Made by a program: the position numbers and the translations under genes. Positions 34,073 through 43,743 of a DNA stretch of 45,088 bases are shown piece by piece. How positions within the stretch are numbered: position 1 is the first letter of the stretch; every line of letters begins with the position of its first letter. The notes below the pieces were generated by a model. It was not told the DNA's origin. It saw only the letters and a program-made list of their open reading frames with translations, and did no database searches. Location of the stretch: contig CANKOT010000007.1 of the NCBI GenBank assembly GCA_947484245.1, forward strand, positions 1 through 45,088, read 5' to 3'. This DNA comes from Comamonadaceae bacterium (lineage in GTDB: Bacteria; Pseudomonadota; Gammaproteobacteria; Burkholderiales; Burkholderiaceae).

Positions 34073-36652
34073 TCAATGTGGCGAAATGGCCGTTGAGGGT
34101 ATCCAAAAGGAAAAACAACATCCAACAACTTCGTCGGCATTGTAGAGGTTCTCGGCGGCGATTCTGCCTTGGTGTGACTCAACAATGGTACGGCAAAGAT
34201 TGAGTCCAATTCCCATGCCCTCTACTTTGGTAGAAAAGAAGGCCTCATAAAGTCGGCCCATCACTTGGGGCGGCAGGCCTTTTCCCGTGTCGCTGACTGA
34301 AAAATGCACGGTATTTTGGGCTGCAATGACTTTGGGCACGACCCTTAACTCCACATGGCGCTTGCCAACAGGTCGTTCAGCATTGTCGATAGACTCGGCT
34401 GCATTTTTCATTAAATTGATCAGAACCTGCTCAATCAGGATGGGGTCTACATTGAGCAGCGGAAGCCGAGCTGCAACGTAGTGGGACAGCCGAACATTGC
34501 GTCGGCGGAGTTCAATTTCTGCCAGTTCGACTGCTTCATTGACCATGGACAAGACTTCAGAGGGCGTTCGATTGGGTTCGCTGCGCTTCACAAAAGTTCG
34601 AATTCTGTGAATGATTTGGCCAGCCCTTTGGGCTTGATGCGAGGTTTTTTCCAAGGCCCAAATCAAGTCTTTCTCTTCAATTTGTTGCCCTTTGATTCGA
34701 GAGAGCATGCCATTGCAATAGTTGGAAATGGCTGTCAGGGGTTGGTTGAGCTCATGAGCCACGCTGGAGGCCATTTCTCCCATGGTAATTAGCCGGCTGG
34801 CGTTTTGAGCGCGCTCTGCTTGTTGCATTGCCAATTCTTCGGCTTGTCTGCGTGCCGTGATGTCTGTGGCAATGACCAGTTGGGCCAGCCTGCCATCAGC
34901 CCAAGTGATGTAACGGGTTCGAATTTCGAGCCACTTGTCCAAATGCGCTAAATAAATTTCAGCACGTTCAGCTGGGGCCACAGTGAGGCTCTCGGTGGGC
35001 AAGCCTGCTAAAGCGTCAACGTCGTCCATCTCCGTCTCAGACGTTCGAATATCCAACATGCCGGCCTTTTCAACCAAATTCAAATGGCCATGCGTATCGG
35101 TGCTAAACCACTGCCTGTATAGCTTGTTGGCAAACAGCAATTCGGCACTGCCCAGTGGTGCCACAGACACTGAAGCGTCCAAGGCTTCTAGCACGATGGT
35201 GAACCGTTCGTAAGAGGCCGCCAGCTGCTCACGGACCCGGTTGGGCTCTGTGATATCAGTCATGGAGGTCATCCAACCCGTTTGTTGCCCATTGGCATCA
35301 ATCAGCGGAGACACATACAGACGCGCATCAAAGATGCTGTCGTTTTTTCGTTTGACTCGAACCTGAAAGCCCCCAGAGGTTTGCTTGCCACTGAGCTCTT
35401 CCTCTAGGCGCGCCATCAAGAAGTCGCGGTCTTCGTCAGGCCAGTAGGGGTAGGGTGCAACAGTTCCAAGGAGCTCATTTTCTTGCCATCCGGTCATCTG
35501 GCAAAAGGCCAAATTGACATAGGTAATGCGTCCTTCCATGTCCAAGGCTCGCATCCCTGTCGAGATGGAGTTTTCCATGGCGCGTCTGAAATTGGTTTCA
35601 GCAAACAACTCTTTTTGAGTTTGTTGCCGCTTTCGAGTGTGCCGCCAATTGCCGATGAGCATCCAAGCGGTCAGCAAACTCAGCGCGCCAATCATCCAGA
35701 AAAATCCATTGCCCACAATGTCTTGTGAAGTTCGCCAAGCTTGGGCTCTCAGAATGAGACCGTTGCCGACTGGGGAGACGGGTACTTCAAATTCATTGTT
35801 TTGTCCTGATATGCCTGGCAAGAAATTCCAAACTCGGATGCGTTTTGGAATTGATTGTCCTGCGATCAGGTTGCCATCACTGTCCAAAAATGAAACTGCG
35901 TACTTGGCAGATATTTCACTTGGAACGCCATATCTCAAAAGACTTTCTACGGCGTACTCTGCCATGATCACGCCATTGAACCGGCCTTGCGAATTGGTCA
36001 GGGGCGTGTGAAGTTGGAGGACGATATTTTTGGCGTAATTTTCTTGTCCAGTTGAATTATTTCCATTAAACAGACTGCCATCATCCTCTTGAGCGTAAAT
36101 GGGTTGCATCAGATCGCGAGCCAGCGAGTAGCTGTTTTCTGATTCACCCCAATTTAAGACCTCGCCAACGCGCCATTTTTGGCTAATTAACACACTGGGA
36201 GTCGTTTGAATGGCCAAAATTTTTCGTTGGTCATCAACCCAAGCCAAGGTTTGCAGTTCTGGATTTTTCATCACTAGCGTTTCTGCACGCCTTGAAAATT
36301 CTTTAGTGTCTACATCTTTGTTAGAGATGTCTCTGGCCAAGCGCATGATTTGTTCTTGGCGTTCTAGCAAACGCAGTCTCAAGCGCTGCTGGCTGTATTC
36401 AACGTCTCTCTTAACAGCTTCTTGCTCACGGTCAATTTCTTCAACTCGCAAATACCAAAAAGAAAAGGCAATCGCAGTAAAGAACAACAAGACTGCTGCG
36501 ATTGGAGCTAAAGTGGCAAAACGATCTTGTTTGACTGGATTTTGTCTCTTCCACCAACGACGCCACCAAGACACTGGCTTCATGACCAGTATGGCTTTGG
36601 ATACGTTTTGCGAATTCATATGCTTGGAGTTTAGGGTATACCTTCTGCCCAT
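34073..36652 (-). CDS. PAS-containing membrane sensor histidine kinase (FixL-like)
   Basis: An 859-residue inner-membrane kinase. A first helix (about residues 45-68) is followed by a periplasmic domain of some 245 residues, a second helix (316-336), PAS domain 1 (355-470, ending MTSMTDITEPNR), PAS domain 2 (480-602, ending VIATDITARR), a HisKA domain with phospho-acceptor H633 (SSVAHELNQPLTAISNY), and an ATPase domain with N-box NLMKNAAES, D788 in SDTGKG and GMGIGL. The H-box ELNQPL is typical of FixL/DctB-type kinases. No haem-ligand pattern was recognised, so oxygen sensing should not be assumed. The start is uncertain: ATGs at 36652, 36619 and 36583 are all possible and none has a good ribosome site. 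Confidence 0.9.
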   Translation of the reverse strand: MGRRYTLNSKHMNSQNVSKAILVMKPVSWWRRWWKRQNPVKQDRFATLAPIAAVLLFFTAIAFSFWYLRVEEIDREQEAVKRDVEYSQQRLRLRLLERQEQIMRLARDISNKDVDTKEFSRRAETLVMKNPELQTLAWVDDQRKILAIQTTPSVLISQKWRVGEVLNWGESENSYSLARDLMQPIYAQEDDGSLFNGNNSTGQENYAKNIVLQLHTPLTNSQGRFNGVIMAEYAVESLLRYGVPSEISAKYAVSFLDSDGNLIAGQSIPKRIRVWNFLPGISGQNNEFEVPVSPVGNGLILRAQAWRTSQDIVGNGFFWMIGALSLLTAWMLIGNWRHTRKRQQTQKELFAETNFRRAMENSISTGMRALDMEGRITYVNLAFCQMTGWQENELLGTVAPYPYWPDEDRDFLMARLEEELSGKQTSGGFQVRVKRKNDSIFDARLYVSPLIDANGQQTGWMTSMTDITEPNRVREQLAASYERFTIVLEALDASVSVAPLGSAELLFANKLYRQWFSTDTHGHLNLVEKAGMLDIRTSETEMDDVDALAGLPTESLTVAPAERAEIYLAHLDKWLEIRTRYITWADGRLAQLVIATDITARRQAEELAMQQAERAQNASRLITMGEMASSVAHELNQPLTAISNYCNGMLSRIKGQQIEEKDLIWALEKTSHQAQRAGQIIHRIRTFVKRSEPNRTPSEVLSMVNEAVELAEIELRRRNVRLSHYVAARLPLLNVDPILIEQVLINLMKNAAESIDNAERPVGKRHVELRVVPKVIAAQNTVHFSVSDTGKGLPPQVMGRLYEAFFSTKVEGMGIGLNLCRTIVESHQGRIAAENLYNADEVVGCCFSFWIPSTAISPH

Positions 36653-36682
36653 TTTTCATTATGTGGAATAGAGGGGCACCAT

Positions 36683-36711
36683 TTGAAATTTTTGAAACTT
36701 TGTGAGAGAAT
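36683..36711 (+). promoter_or_regulatory. Candidate promoter for aceE operon
   Basis: TTGAAA (36683-36688) and GAGAAT (36706-36711), 17 bases apart, match 5 of 6 and 4 of 6 consensus positions, 43 bases before the aceE start. The region also contains a TTTGAAA/TTTGAAA direct repeat. It is shared upstream sequence with the divergent kinase gene. Confidence 0.4.
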
Positions 36712-36754
36712 TCTGAAAAAAATAGATTAACCACGGCCTATCAAGGAGACAAAC

Positions 36755-39451
36755 ATGTCAGCCGTTCAGCCAAATAACGTCCTCTCAGACCTAGACGCCA
36801 TAGAGACTCGCGAATGGATGGACGCATTGTCCGCCGTGATTGAAAAAGAAGGTGGTGAGCGCGCTCACTTCTTGTTAGAGCAACTTTTAGAACATGCCCG
36901 TCAAAACAGCATTGACTTGCCGTTTTCAGCGAATACAGGCTATGTCAACACCATCGAGCCTGATCACGAAGCCCATTGCCCTGGCAACATCGAAATTGAA
37001 GAGCGGCTTCGCGCCTACATGCGTTGGAACGCCATGGCCATGGTGGTCAAAGCCAATCGCCACAACCCTGAGGATGGTGGTGATCTGGGGGGGCACATTG
37101 GTTCTTTTGCATCGCTGGCCCATATGTTTGGCGCAGGCTTCAATCACTTCTGGCATGCAGAAAGTGAAAATCATGGCGGTGACTGCTTGTACATCCAAGG
37201 TCACGTGTCCCCGGGGGTTTATGCGCGTGCTTACCTTGAAGGCCGCTTGACGGAAGAGCAGTTGCTCAATTTCCGTCAAGAAGTCGATGGCAAAGGTTTG
37301 TCCAGTTATCCGCATCCCAAATTGATGCCTGAATTTTGGCAGTTCCCAACGGTGTCAATGGGCCTTGGCCCTTTGATGGCCATTTATCAGGCCCGCTTCT
37401 TGAAGTATTTGCATGCCCGTGGCATCGCCAACACAGAAAATCGCAAAGTGTGGGTGTTCTGTGGCGATGGTGAAATGGACGAGGTTGAATCCTTGGGTGC
37501 CATTGGTTTGGCTGCCCGCGAAAACCTCGACAACTTGATCTTCGTGGTCAATTGCAACTTGCAACGTTTGGACGGCCCCGTGCGCGGCAACGGCAAAATT
37601 GTTCAAGAACTCGAAAGTGAATTCCGCGGTTCAGGTTGGAACGTGATCAAGCTCTTGTGGGGCAGCGAGTGGGACAAGCTCTTGGCACGCGACAAAGACG
37701 GCGCACTTCGCAAAATCATGATGGACACCTTGGATGGCGATTTCCAAGCCTTCAAAGCCAACGATGGCGCCTACGTTCGCAAACACTTCTTTGGTCGCGA
37801 TCCACGCACCTTAGAAATGGTGTCACACATGAGCGATGACGAAATATGGTCTTTAAAGCGAGGCGGCCACGACCCGCAAAAAGTGTACGCCGCTTACCAC
37901 CAAGCGGTGAACACCAAAAATCAGCCCACCGTGTTGCTGATCAAAACCGTCAAAGGTTTTGGCATGGGCAAAGCGGGTGAAGGCAAGAACAACGTTCACC
38001 AAACCAAGAAGTTAACGGACGAGGATGTTCGCTACATGCGCGATCGCTTCAACATTCCAGTGCCCGACAGTGAATTGGCCAATGTACCTTTCTACAAACC
38101 TGCCGATGACACACCCGAGATGCGCTATTTGCATGAGCGTCGCAAGGCATTGGGCGGTTACTTGCCGCACCGCCGTACCAAAGCAGATGAAAGCTTTACC
38201 GTTCCCTCATTGGATGTCTTTAAATCTGTGATGGAAGCAACCCCTGAAGGTCGTGAAATATCGACCACCCAGGCCTATGTTCGTTTTCTGACACAACTTT
38301 TGCGCGATAAAGCGATGGGTCCCCGTGTCGTGCCAATTTTGGTAGACGAAGCCCGTACCTTTGGTATGGAAGGCCTGTTCCGCCAGGTGGGTATTTACAA
38401 CCCAGCAGGCCAGCAATACACACCGGTCGACAAAGACCAAGTGATGTACTACAAAGAAGACAAGGCTGGCCAGATTTTGCAAGAAGGCATTAACGAAGCG
38501 GGCGGTATGTCTAGCTGGATTGCGGCGGCTACCAGTTACTCCACCAGCAATCGCATCATGGTGCCGTTTTATGTTTACTACTCCATGTTTGGCTTTCAGC
38601 GCATTGGCGATTTGGCCTGGGCTGCTGGCGACATGCAAGCACGTGGTTTCTTGTTGGGCGGCACATCAGGCCGCACCACACTGAACGGCGAAGGATTGCA
38701 GCATGAAGACGGCCACAGCCATATTTTGGCAAGCACCATTCCCAATTGCATCAGCTACGACCCCACTTTTGCGCACGAAGTGGGCGTGATCTTGCACCAT
38801 GGTTTGAAGCGCATGGTGGAAAAGCAAGACAACGTTTTCTACTACCTCACCCTGCTGAATGAAAACTATGCAATGCCTGGCCTCACGCCTGGCACAGAAG
38901 AGCAAATTATCAAGGGCATGTACTTGTGCAAAGCGGGCAGCAAGAACAAAACTCGGGTTCAGTTGATGGGTTCAGGCACGATCCTGCGTGAGTCTTTGGC
39001 TGCGCAAGAGTTGCTCGCCAACGATTGGGGCATTGCAGCCGATGTGTGGAGTTGCCCAAGCTTCAATGAATTGACGCGAGATGGTCAAGATGCTGAGCGC
39101 TTTAACATGTTGCATCCCTTGGAAAAACCTCGCGTTCCTTTTGTCGCGCAGCAACTGGCCAAGTACGACGGCCCCATCATTGCCTCCACCGACTACATGA
39201 AAAACTACGCCGAACAAATCCGCTCTTTCATACCCAAGGGGCGCACATTCAAGGTGTTGGGCACCGATGGTTTTGGTCGCAGCGACTTCCGCAGCAAATT
39301 GCGCGAGCACTTTGAAATCAACCGCCACTACATTGTTGTGGCCGCACTCAAAGCATTGAGCGAAGAGGGCGCAGTGCCAGTTGCCAAAGTTGCAGAAGCT
39401 TTAAAGCAATACGGCATCAAGACCGACAAGGTCAATCCTTTGTACGCTTGA
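36755..39451 (+). CDS. aceE: Pyruvate dehydrogenase E1 component, homodimeric type
   Basis: The thiamine-diphosphate-dependent E1 subunit that decarboxylates pyruvate and acetylates the lipoyl group of E2. The 898-residue protein has the AceE N-terminus (ETREWMDALSAVIEKEGGER), the TPP motif VFCGDGEMDEVESLGAIGLA to NLIFVVNCNLQRLDGPVRGN, and a C-terminal transketolase-like domain ending in the KVLGTDGFGRSDFRSKLREHF segment. The start has AAGGAG at ideal spacing. It is first in an aceE-aceF-lpdA operon. Confidence 0.97.
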   Translation: MSAVQPNNVLSDLDAIETREWMDALSAVIEKEGGERAHFLLEQLLEHARQNSIDLPFSANTGYVNTIEPDHEAHCPGNIEIEERLRAYMRWNAMAMVVKANRHNPEDGGDLGGHIGSFASLAHMFGAGFNHFWHAESENHGGDCLYIQGHVSPGVYARAYLEGRLTEEQLLNFRQEVDGKGLSSYPHPKLMPEFWQFPTVSMGLGPLMAIYQARFLKYLHARGIANTENRKVWVFCGDGEMDEVESLGAIGLAARENLDNLIFVVNCNLQRLDGPVRGNGKIVQELESEFRGSGWNVIKLLWGSEWDKLLARDKDGALRKIMMDTLDGDFQAFKANDGAYVRKHFFGRDPRTLEMVSHMSDDEIWSLKRGGHDPQKVYAAYHQAVNTKNQPTVLLIKTVKGFGMGKAGEGKNNVHQTKKLTDEDVRYMRDRFNIPVPDSELANVPFYKPADDTPEMRYLHERRKALGGYLPHRRTKADESFTVPSLDVFKSVMEATPEGREISTTQAYVRFLTQLLRDKAMGPRVVPILVDEARTFGMEGLFRQVGIYNPAGQQYTPVDKDQVMYYKEDKAGQILQEGINEAGGMSSWIAAATSYSTSNRIMVPFYVYYSMFGFQRIGDLAWAAGDMQARGFLLGGTSGRTTLNGEGLQHEDGHSHILASTIPNCISYDPTFAHEVGVILHHGLKRMVEKQDNVFYYLTLLNENYAMPGLTPGTEEQIIKGMYLCKAGSKNKTRVQLMGSGTILRESLAAQELLANDWGIAADVWSCPSFNELTRDGQDAERFNMLHPLEKPRVPFVAQQLAKYDGPIIASTDYMKNYAEQIRSFIPKGRTFKVLGTDGFGRSDFRSKLREHFEINRHYIVVAALKALSEEGAVPVAKVAEALKQYGIKTDKVNPLYA

Positions 39452-39472
39452 TCAAGAGATTTGGAGACACAC

Positions 39473-41113
39473 ATGGCATTGGTAGAAGTCAAAGTTCCGG
39501 ACATCGGTGATTTCGATGAAGTGGCAGTCATTGAGCTGTTGGTCAAGGTGGGTGACACCGTCAAGGCCGAGCAGTCCTTGATCACAGTTGAATCTGATAA
39601 AGCATCAATGGAAATCCCCTCCTCAACAGGGGGCGTGGTGACAGAGCTGCGCATAAAGTTAGGCGACAAAGTGAAACAAGGCTCGGTGGTGTTGATGGTG
39701 GAAGCCACTGCTGATGTTGCTGCGGCTGCCAGCACGCCGGCCGCTGCAACTGCCGCAGCGCCGGCCCCTGTATCAACGGCGCCAGCGCTTGCCCCTGTCG
39801 TGGCAACGCCAGCCGCCAGCGGCCTCGTCGACGTTCACGTACCTGACATCGGTGAATTCAAAGACGTCGCTGTCATTGAAATTTTCGTCAAACCCGGTGA
39901 CGCCATCAAGGTGGAGCAGTCTCTCATCACCGTGGAGTCCGACAAAGCTGCCATGGAAATTCCATCATCGGCGGCGGGTGTTTTGAAAGAGTTGAAAGTC
40001 AAGGTGGGCGACAAGGTCAACATCGGTGATTTGTTGGCTATTTTGGAGGGCAGCGTTGCTGTTGCTGCTCCCTTGGCCGCAGTTGCCGCAGCAGTTGCCT
40101 CAGCAGTACCCTCAGCTTTGGCTACAACTTTGGCACAAACAGCCGTCTCTGCGCCAGCCCACAATCCTGCCGCTTCCACAATGGGACTGCCTCATGCATC
40201 TCCCTCTGTTCGCAAATTTGCACGGGAATTGGGTGTGCCCTTGGAGGAAGTCAAAGGCAATGGTCCCAAAGGTCGCATCACGCAAGACGACGTCCAGGCC
40301 TTTACCAAAGCAGTGATGGCGGGCGCCACGCAAACCAAAGCTCAAGCGGCCAAAGCGCCTGCAGGTGGCGATGGGGCAGCCTTGGGCTTGATCCCATGGC
40401 CGAAGGTGGACTTCGCCAAATTTGGATCCATTGAGCGCAAGGAGATGGGCCGCATCAAGAAGATCAGTGGTGCCAATTTGCTTCGCAATGCCATCATGAT
40501 TCCGGCTGTGACCAACCACGATGATGCTGACATCACGGAGTTGGAAGCCTTCCGCGTATCGACAAACAAAGAGAATGAAAAGTCTGGTGTCAAAGTGACC
40601 ATGTTGGCATTCTTGATCAAAGCTAGCGTAGCCGCACTGAAAAAGTACCCAGAGTTCAACAGTTCGCTAGACGGTGATGCCTTGGTCTACAAAAACTATT
40701 GGCACATTGGCTTTGCAGCCGATACGCCAAATGGTTTGATGGTGCCCGTGATCAAAGATGCCGACAAAAAAGGCATCTTGCAAATCAGCCAAGAAATGGG
40801 TGAGCTGGCTAAGAAAGCCCGCGATGGCAAACTGAGCCCTGCAGAGATGACAGGTGCCACCTTCACCATCTCTAGTTTGGGAGGCATTGGTGGTAAATAT
40901 TTCACGCCCATCATCAATGCGCCTGAAGTGGCCATCTTGGGTGTTTGCAAAAGTACGCATGAACCCGTTTGGGACGGTAAGCAGTTTGTTCCGCGCCTTA
41001 TGTTGCCCTTGTCGTTGACTTGGGATCACCGCGTGATTGATGGTGCTGCCGCTGCTCGCTTCAATGCGTACTTGGGTCAGATTCTTGGCGACTTCCGCCG
41101 CGTGTTGCTTTGA
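39473..41113 (+). CDS. aceF: Dihydrolipoyllysine acetyltransferase (pyruvate dehydrogenase E2)
   Basis: The E2 core, 546 residues from the ATG with GGAG upstream (a TTG 12 bases earlier is rejected). It carries two lipoyl domains with lipoyl lysines K43 and K158, each in VESDKA-MEIPSS, joined by Ala/Pro-rich linkers. The peripheral-subunit-binding domain (SPSVRKFARELGVPLEEVKG, about residues 243-280) and the acetyltransferase domain follow, with catalytic H519 in LTWDHRVIDG. Two lipoyl domains here plus one on the E3 give three per operon. It lies 21 bases after aceE. Confidence 0.97.
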   Translation: MALVEVKVPDIGDFDEVAVIELLVKVGDTVKAEQSLITVESDKASMEIPSSTGGVVTELRIKLGDKVKQGSVVLMVEATADVAAAASTPAAATAAAPAPVSTAPALAPVVATPAASGLVDVHVPDIGEFKDVAVIEIFVKPGDAIKVEQSLITVESDKAAMEIPSSAAGVLKELKVKVGDKVNIGDLLAILEGSVAVAAPLAAVAAAVASAVPSALATTLAQTAVSAPAHNPAASTMGLPHASPSVRKFARELGVPLEEVKGNGPKGRITQDDVQAFTKAVMAGATQTKAQAAKAPAGGDGAALGLIPWPKVDFAKFGSIERKEMGRIKKISGANLLRNAIMIPAVTNHDDADITELEAFRVSTNKENEKSGVKVTMLAFLIKASVAALKKYPEFNSSLDGDALVYKNYWHIGFAADTPNGLMVPVIKDADKKGILQISQEMGELAKKARDGKLSPAEMTGATFTISSLGGIGGKYFTPIINAPEVAILGVCKSTHEPVWDGKQFVPRLMLPLSLTWDHRVIDGAAAARFNAYLGQILGDFRRVLL

Positions 41114-41124
41114 GAGGCTGAACC

Positions 41125-42981
41125 ATGGCATTGATCGATATCAAAGTACCTGACATTGGCGACTTCGACGAAGTGGCGGTCATTGAGTTGCTGGTGAAAG
41201 CGGGCGACGTGGTGAAGCTTGAACAAAGCTTGATCACGGTGGAGTCTGACAAAGCCTCGATGGAAATTCCTTGCTCACAAGCAGGTGTGGTGAAAGAGCT
41301 TAAGGTGAAGTTGGGCGACAAGGTCAAGCAAGGCTCTGTGGTGTTGGTCTTGGAGGGGGATGAATCTGCCTCAGCCTCAAGCCCCGTACCAGCTGCGGCC
41401 CCTGCTCAAGCCAGTGCACCAGCTGTTGCCAATGTATCAGCGCCTGCTGTTGTACCTTTAGCAGCCAACATTTCTAACGCCTCTTCCTACAGCGGTGCTG
41501 TCGACATGGAGTGCGATTTGCTTGTGTTGGGTGCTGGCCCCGGCGGTTACTCTGCTGCCTTCCGTGCAGCCGATTTGGGCCTCAAGGTTGTTATCGTCGA
41601 GCGTTACGCCACTTTGGGTGGTGTGTGTTTGAACGTGGGCTGCATACCCTCCAAAGCTTTGTTGCACGTTGCTGCCGTGATGGACGAAGTTAGCCACATG
41701 GCCGATTTGGGCATTGATTTTGGTGCTCCCAAAGTTGACATTGCCAAACTGCGTACGCACAAAGAAAAAGTCATTGGTAAATTGACCGGCGGCTTGGCGG
41801 CCATGGCCAAGATGCGCAAAGTAAACACTGTGCGCGGTGCAGGTGAGTTCATCAGCGCCAATCATGTGGTGGTTGAAGAAACCACCGGCAAGGGCCAACA
41901 AAAAACGGGCTTGAAAAAAGTTATTGCTTTTAAGAACTGCATCATTGCTGCAGGGAGTCAAGCGGTGCGCTTGCCCTTCATGCCAGACGATCCGCGTGTG
42001 GTCGACAGCACCGGTGCTTTGGAGTTGAAAGAAGTACCCAAACGCATGCTCATTTTGGGCGGCGGCATCATTGGCTTGGAAATGGGCACCGTTTACAGCA
42101 CGCTGGGTGCAAGGCTAGACGTTGTAGAAATGATGGATGGCTTGATGCAAGGCGCTGACCGTGATTTGGTCAAAGTTTGGCAAAAAATGAATGCCCATCG
42201 TTTTGACAACATCATGCTCAAAACCAAAACCGTGGGTGCCAAGGCCACCAAGGCGGGTATTGAGGTGACGTTTGAATCTGCAGAGGAGGGCGTTGCTGCT
42301 CCTGCGCCGCAAGTGTATGACTTGGTCTTACAAGCAGTGGGGCGCACACCTAATGGCAAGAAGATTGCGGCTGATAAAGCTGGCGTGAGCGTGACAGACC
42401 GTGGCTTTATTTCGGTTGACATTCAAATGCGCACCAATGTGCCGCACATTTTTGCCATTGGCGACATCGTCGGTCAACCCATGTTGGCGCACAAAGCGGT
42501 GCACGAAGCGCATGTTGCGGCAGAAGTGATTGCCGGTGAAATTCAAGGCAACAAAGAACTGGCTGCCAGTGCTTTTAATGCACGTGTGATCCCCAGCGTG
42601 GCTTACACCGATCCTGAAGTGGCATGGGTGGGACTCACAGAAGACCAAGCCAAGGCGCAAGGTATCAAGGTCAAGAAAGGGTTGTTCCCTTGGGCAGCTT
42701 CGGGCCGTGCCATTGCCAATGGTCGTGACGAAGGTGTCACGAAGTTGCTGTTTGACGATTCACCCGAGGCGCATGGCCACGGCAAGATTTTGGGTGGCGG
42801 CATGGTGGGAACGCATGCGGGTGACATGATTGGCGAAGTAGCCTTGGCCATTGAGATGGGTGCCGATGCCATTGACATCGGTAAAACCATTCATCCTCAT
42901 CCGACTTTGGGTGAGAGCATTGGCATGGCCGCGGAAGTTGCGCACGGCAGTTGCACGGATTTGCCGCCTTCAAAGAAATAA
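41125..42981 (+). CDS. lpdA: Dihydrolipoyl dehydrogenase with N-terminal lipoyl domain (pyruvate dehydrogenase E3)
   Basis: This flavoprotein re-oxidises dihydrolipoyl groups with NAD. The 618-residue protein begins with a lipoyl domain (K43 in [11 protein letters not shown]) almost the same as the first lipoyl domain of aceF, then an Ala/Pro linker, then the E3 proper: FAD motif [20 protein letters not shown], redox cysteines in [16 protein letters not shown] motif [16 protein letters not shown] and the C-terminal [15 protein letters not shown] catalytic His/Glu. This fused layout is known in betaproteobacteria. It starts 11 bases after aceF. Confidence 0.97.
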   Translation: MALIDIKVPDIGDFDEVAVIELLVKAGDVVKLEQSLITVESDKASMEIPCSQAGVVKELKVKLGDKVKQGSVVLVLEGDESASASSPVPAAAPAQASAPAVANVSAPAVVPLAANISNASSYSGAVDMECDLLVLGAGPGGYSAAFRAADLGLKVVIVERYATLGGVCLNVGCIPSKALLHVAAVMDEVSHMADLGIDFGAPKVDIAKLRTHKEKVIGKLTGGLAAMAKMRKVNTVRGAGEFISANHVVVEETTGKGQQKTGLKKVIAFKNCIIAAGSQAVRLPFMPDDPRVVDSTGALELKEVPKRMLILGGGIIGLEMGTVYSTLGARLDVVEMMDGLMQGADRDLVKVWQKMNAHRFDNIMLKTKTVGAKATKAGIEVTFESAEEGVAAPAPQVYDLVLQAVGRTPNGKKIAADKAGVSVTDRGFISVDIQMRTNVPHIFAIGDIVGQPMLAHKAVHEAHVAAEVIAGEIQGNKELAASAFNARVIPSVAYTDPEVAWVGLTEDQAKAQGIKVKKGLFPWAASGRAIANGRDEGVTKLLFDDSPEAHGHGKILGGGMVGTHAGDMIGEVALAIEMGADAIDIGKTIHPHPTLGESIGMAAEVAHGSCTDLPPSKK

Positions 42982-43014
42982 TCTTTCAAAAAACAAATCT
43001 TGAAAGTTTGATTG

Positions 43015-43040
43015 AAAAACCGCCTTAGGGCGGTTTTTTC
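43015..43040 (+). terminator. Intrinsic terminator after the pyruvate dehydrogenase operon
   Basis: AACCGCC (43018-43024) and GGCGGTT (43029-43035) with loop TTAG, followed by a T run to 43039. A T run on the other strand makes it likely bidirectional, serving the convergent NlpC/P60 gene as well. Confidence 0.9.
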
Positions 43041-43056
43041 TTGTCCATGGTTTTCT

Positions 43057-43647
43057 TCAGTTTTGAGCAGGCTCTGCGTGAAGTTTGTCGGACTGAACTC
43101 TTCTGGCGCCATTGAATCTTTTTTGCCAATAGGCTTCTCGCATGTCATCGACTCGAACCGCTTTGCCTGGCCTTGGCGCATGGATAAATTTACCATCACC
43201 CACATAAATACCCACGTGGCTGAAAGTGCGCTTCATGGTGTTGAAGAAGACCAAGTCGCCGGGCTTGAGCTCATTTTTATTGATTTCTTCAGTGACTTTT
43301 GCTTGCTCTTCAGCCCTGCGAGGTAAAACCAAACCGACCGATTTTTCAAACATGTACCGCACAAAGCCGCTGCAATCAAAGCCTTTTTCTTCTGAGGTAC
43401 CGCCGCGTTTGTAGGGCACGCCTAAGAGACCCATGGCTTGAATGACCAGCTCGGTGGCTTTGCCGCCAAAGGTGTTTCGAGCCGATTGCAGCGGGCCGCT
43501 CAATGGGTTGCCAATTTGCTGAGAGAGTTGATCGGTCATTTGGGAGACCAATCCACGATCCTTGATCAAGCGCTCAAGGTCGTCCTCAACGGGCGAAGCG
43601 AAGGCGGCCGTTGTAAAAAAGACGAGTCCACATAGAATCAAGCGCAT
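43057..43647 (-). CDS. NlpC/P60 family cell-wall hydrolase (C40 peptidase)
   Basis: An exported endopeptidase likely to cut peptidoglycan stem peptides. From MRLILCGLVFF it has 196 residues, with a signal peptide (residues 1-18, cleavage near AFA-SP), a helical region, then the NlpC/P60 domain with C92 (GFDCSGFVRYMF), H144 (FSHVGIYVGDG) and a third polar position H156 (KFIHAPRPGK). A GTG 45 bases upstream in the same frame would put 15 extra residues before the signal and is rejected. No good ribosome site is visible. It stands alone between convergent lpdA and the divergent isochorismatase-like gene. Confidence 0.9.
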   Translation of the reverse strand: MRLILCGLVFFTTAAFASPVEDDLERLIKDRGLVSQMTDQLSQQIGNPLSGPLQSARNTFGGKATELVIQAMGLLGVPYKRGGTSEEKGFDCSGFVRYMFEKSVGLVLPRRAEEQAKVTEEINKNELKPGDLVFFNTMKRTFSHVGIYVGDGKFIHAPRPGKAVRVDDMREAYWQKRFNGARRVQSDKLHAEPAQN

Positions 43648-43743
43648 AGCGGGGCAGTTTAATGCCAACTTCTCACATATACACCCCTTCACGATGGTTA
43701 TATCCCTGAGAATTTCGAATAATGAGTATCAAGGTCTATTTTT

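Noticed and set aside
34073..36652. Haem-based oxygen sensor like rhizobial FixL
   Set aside because: The PAS domains show no recognisable haem-ligand pattern, and the protein has a large periplasmic domain instead.
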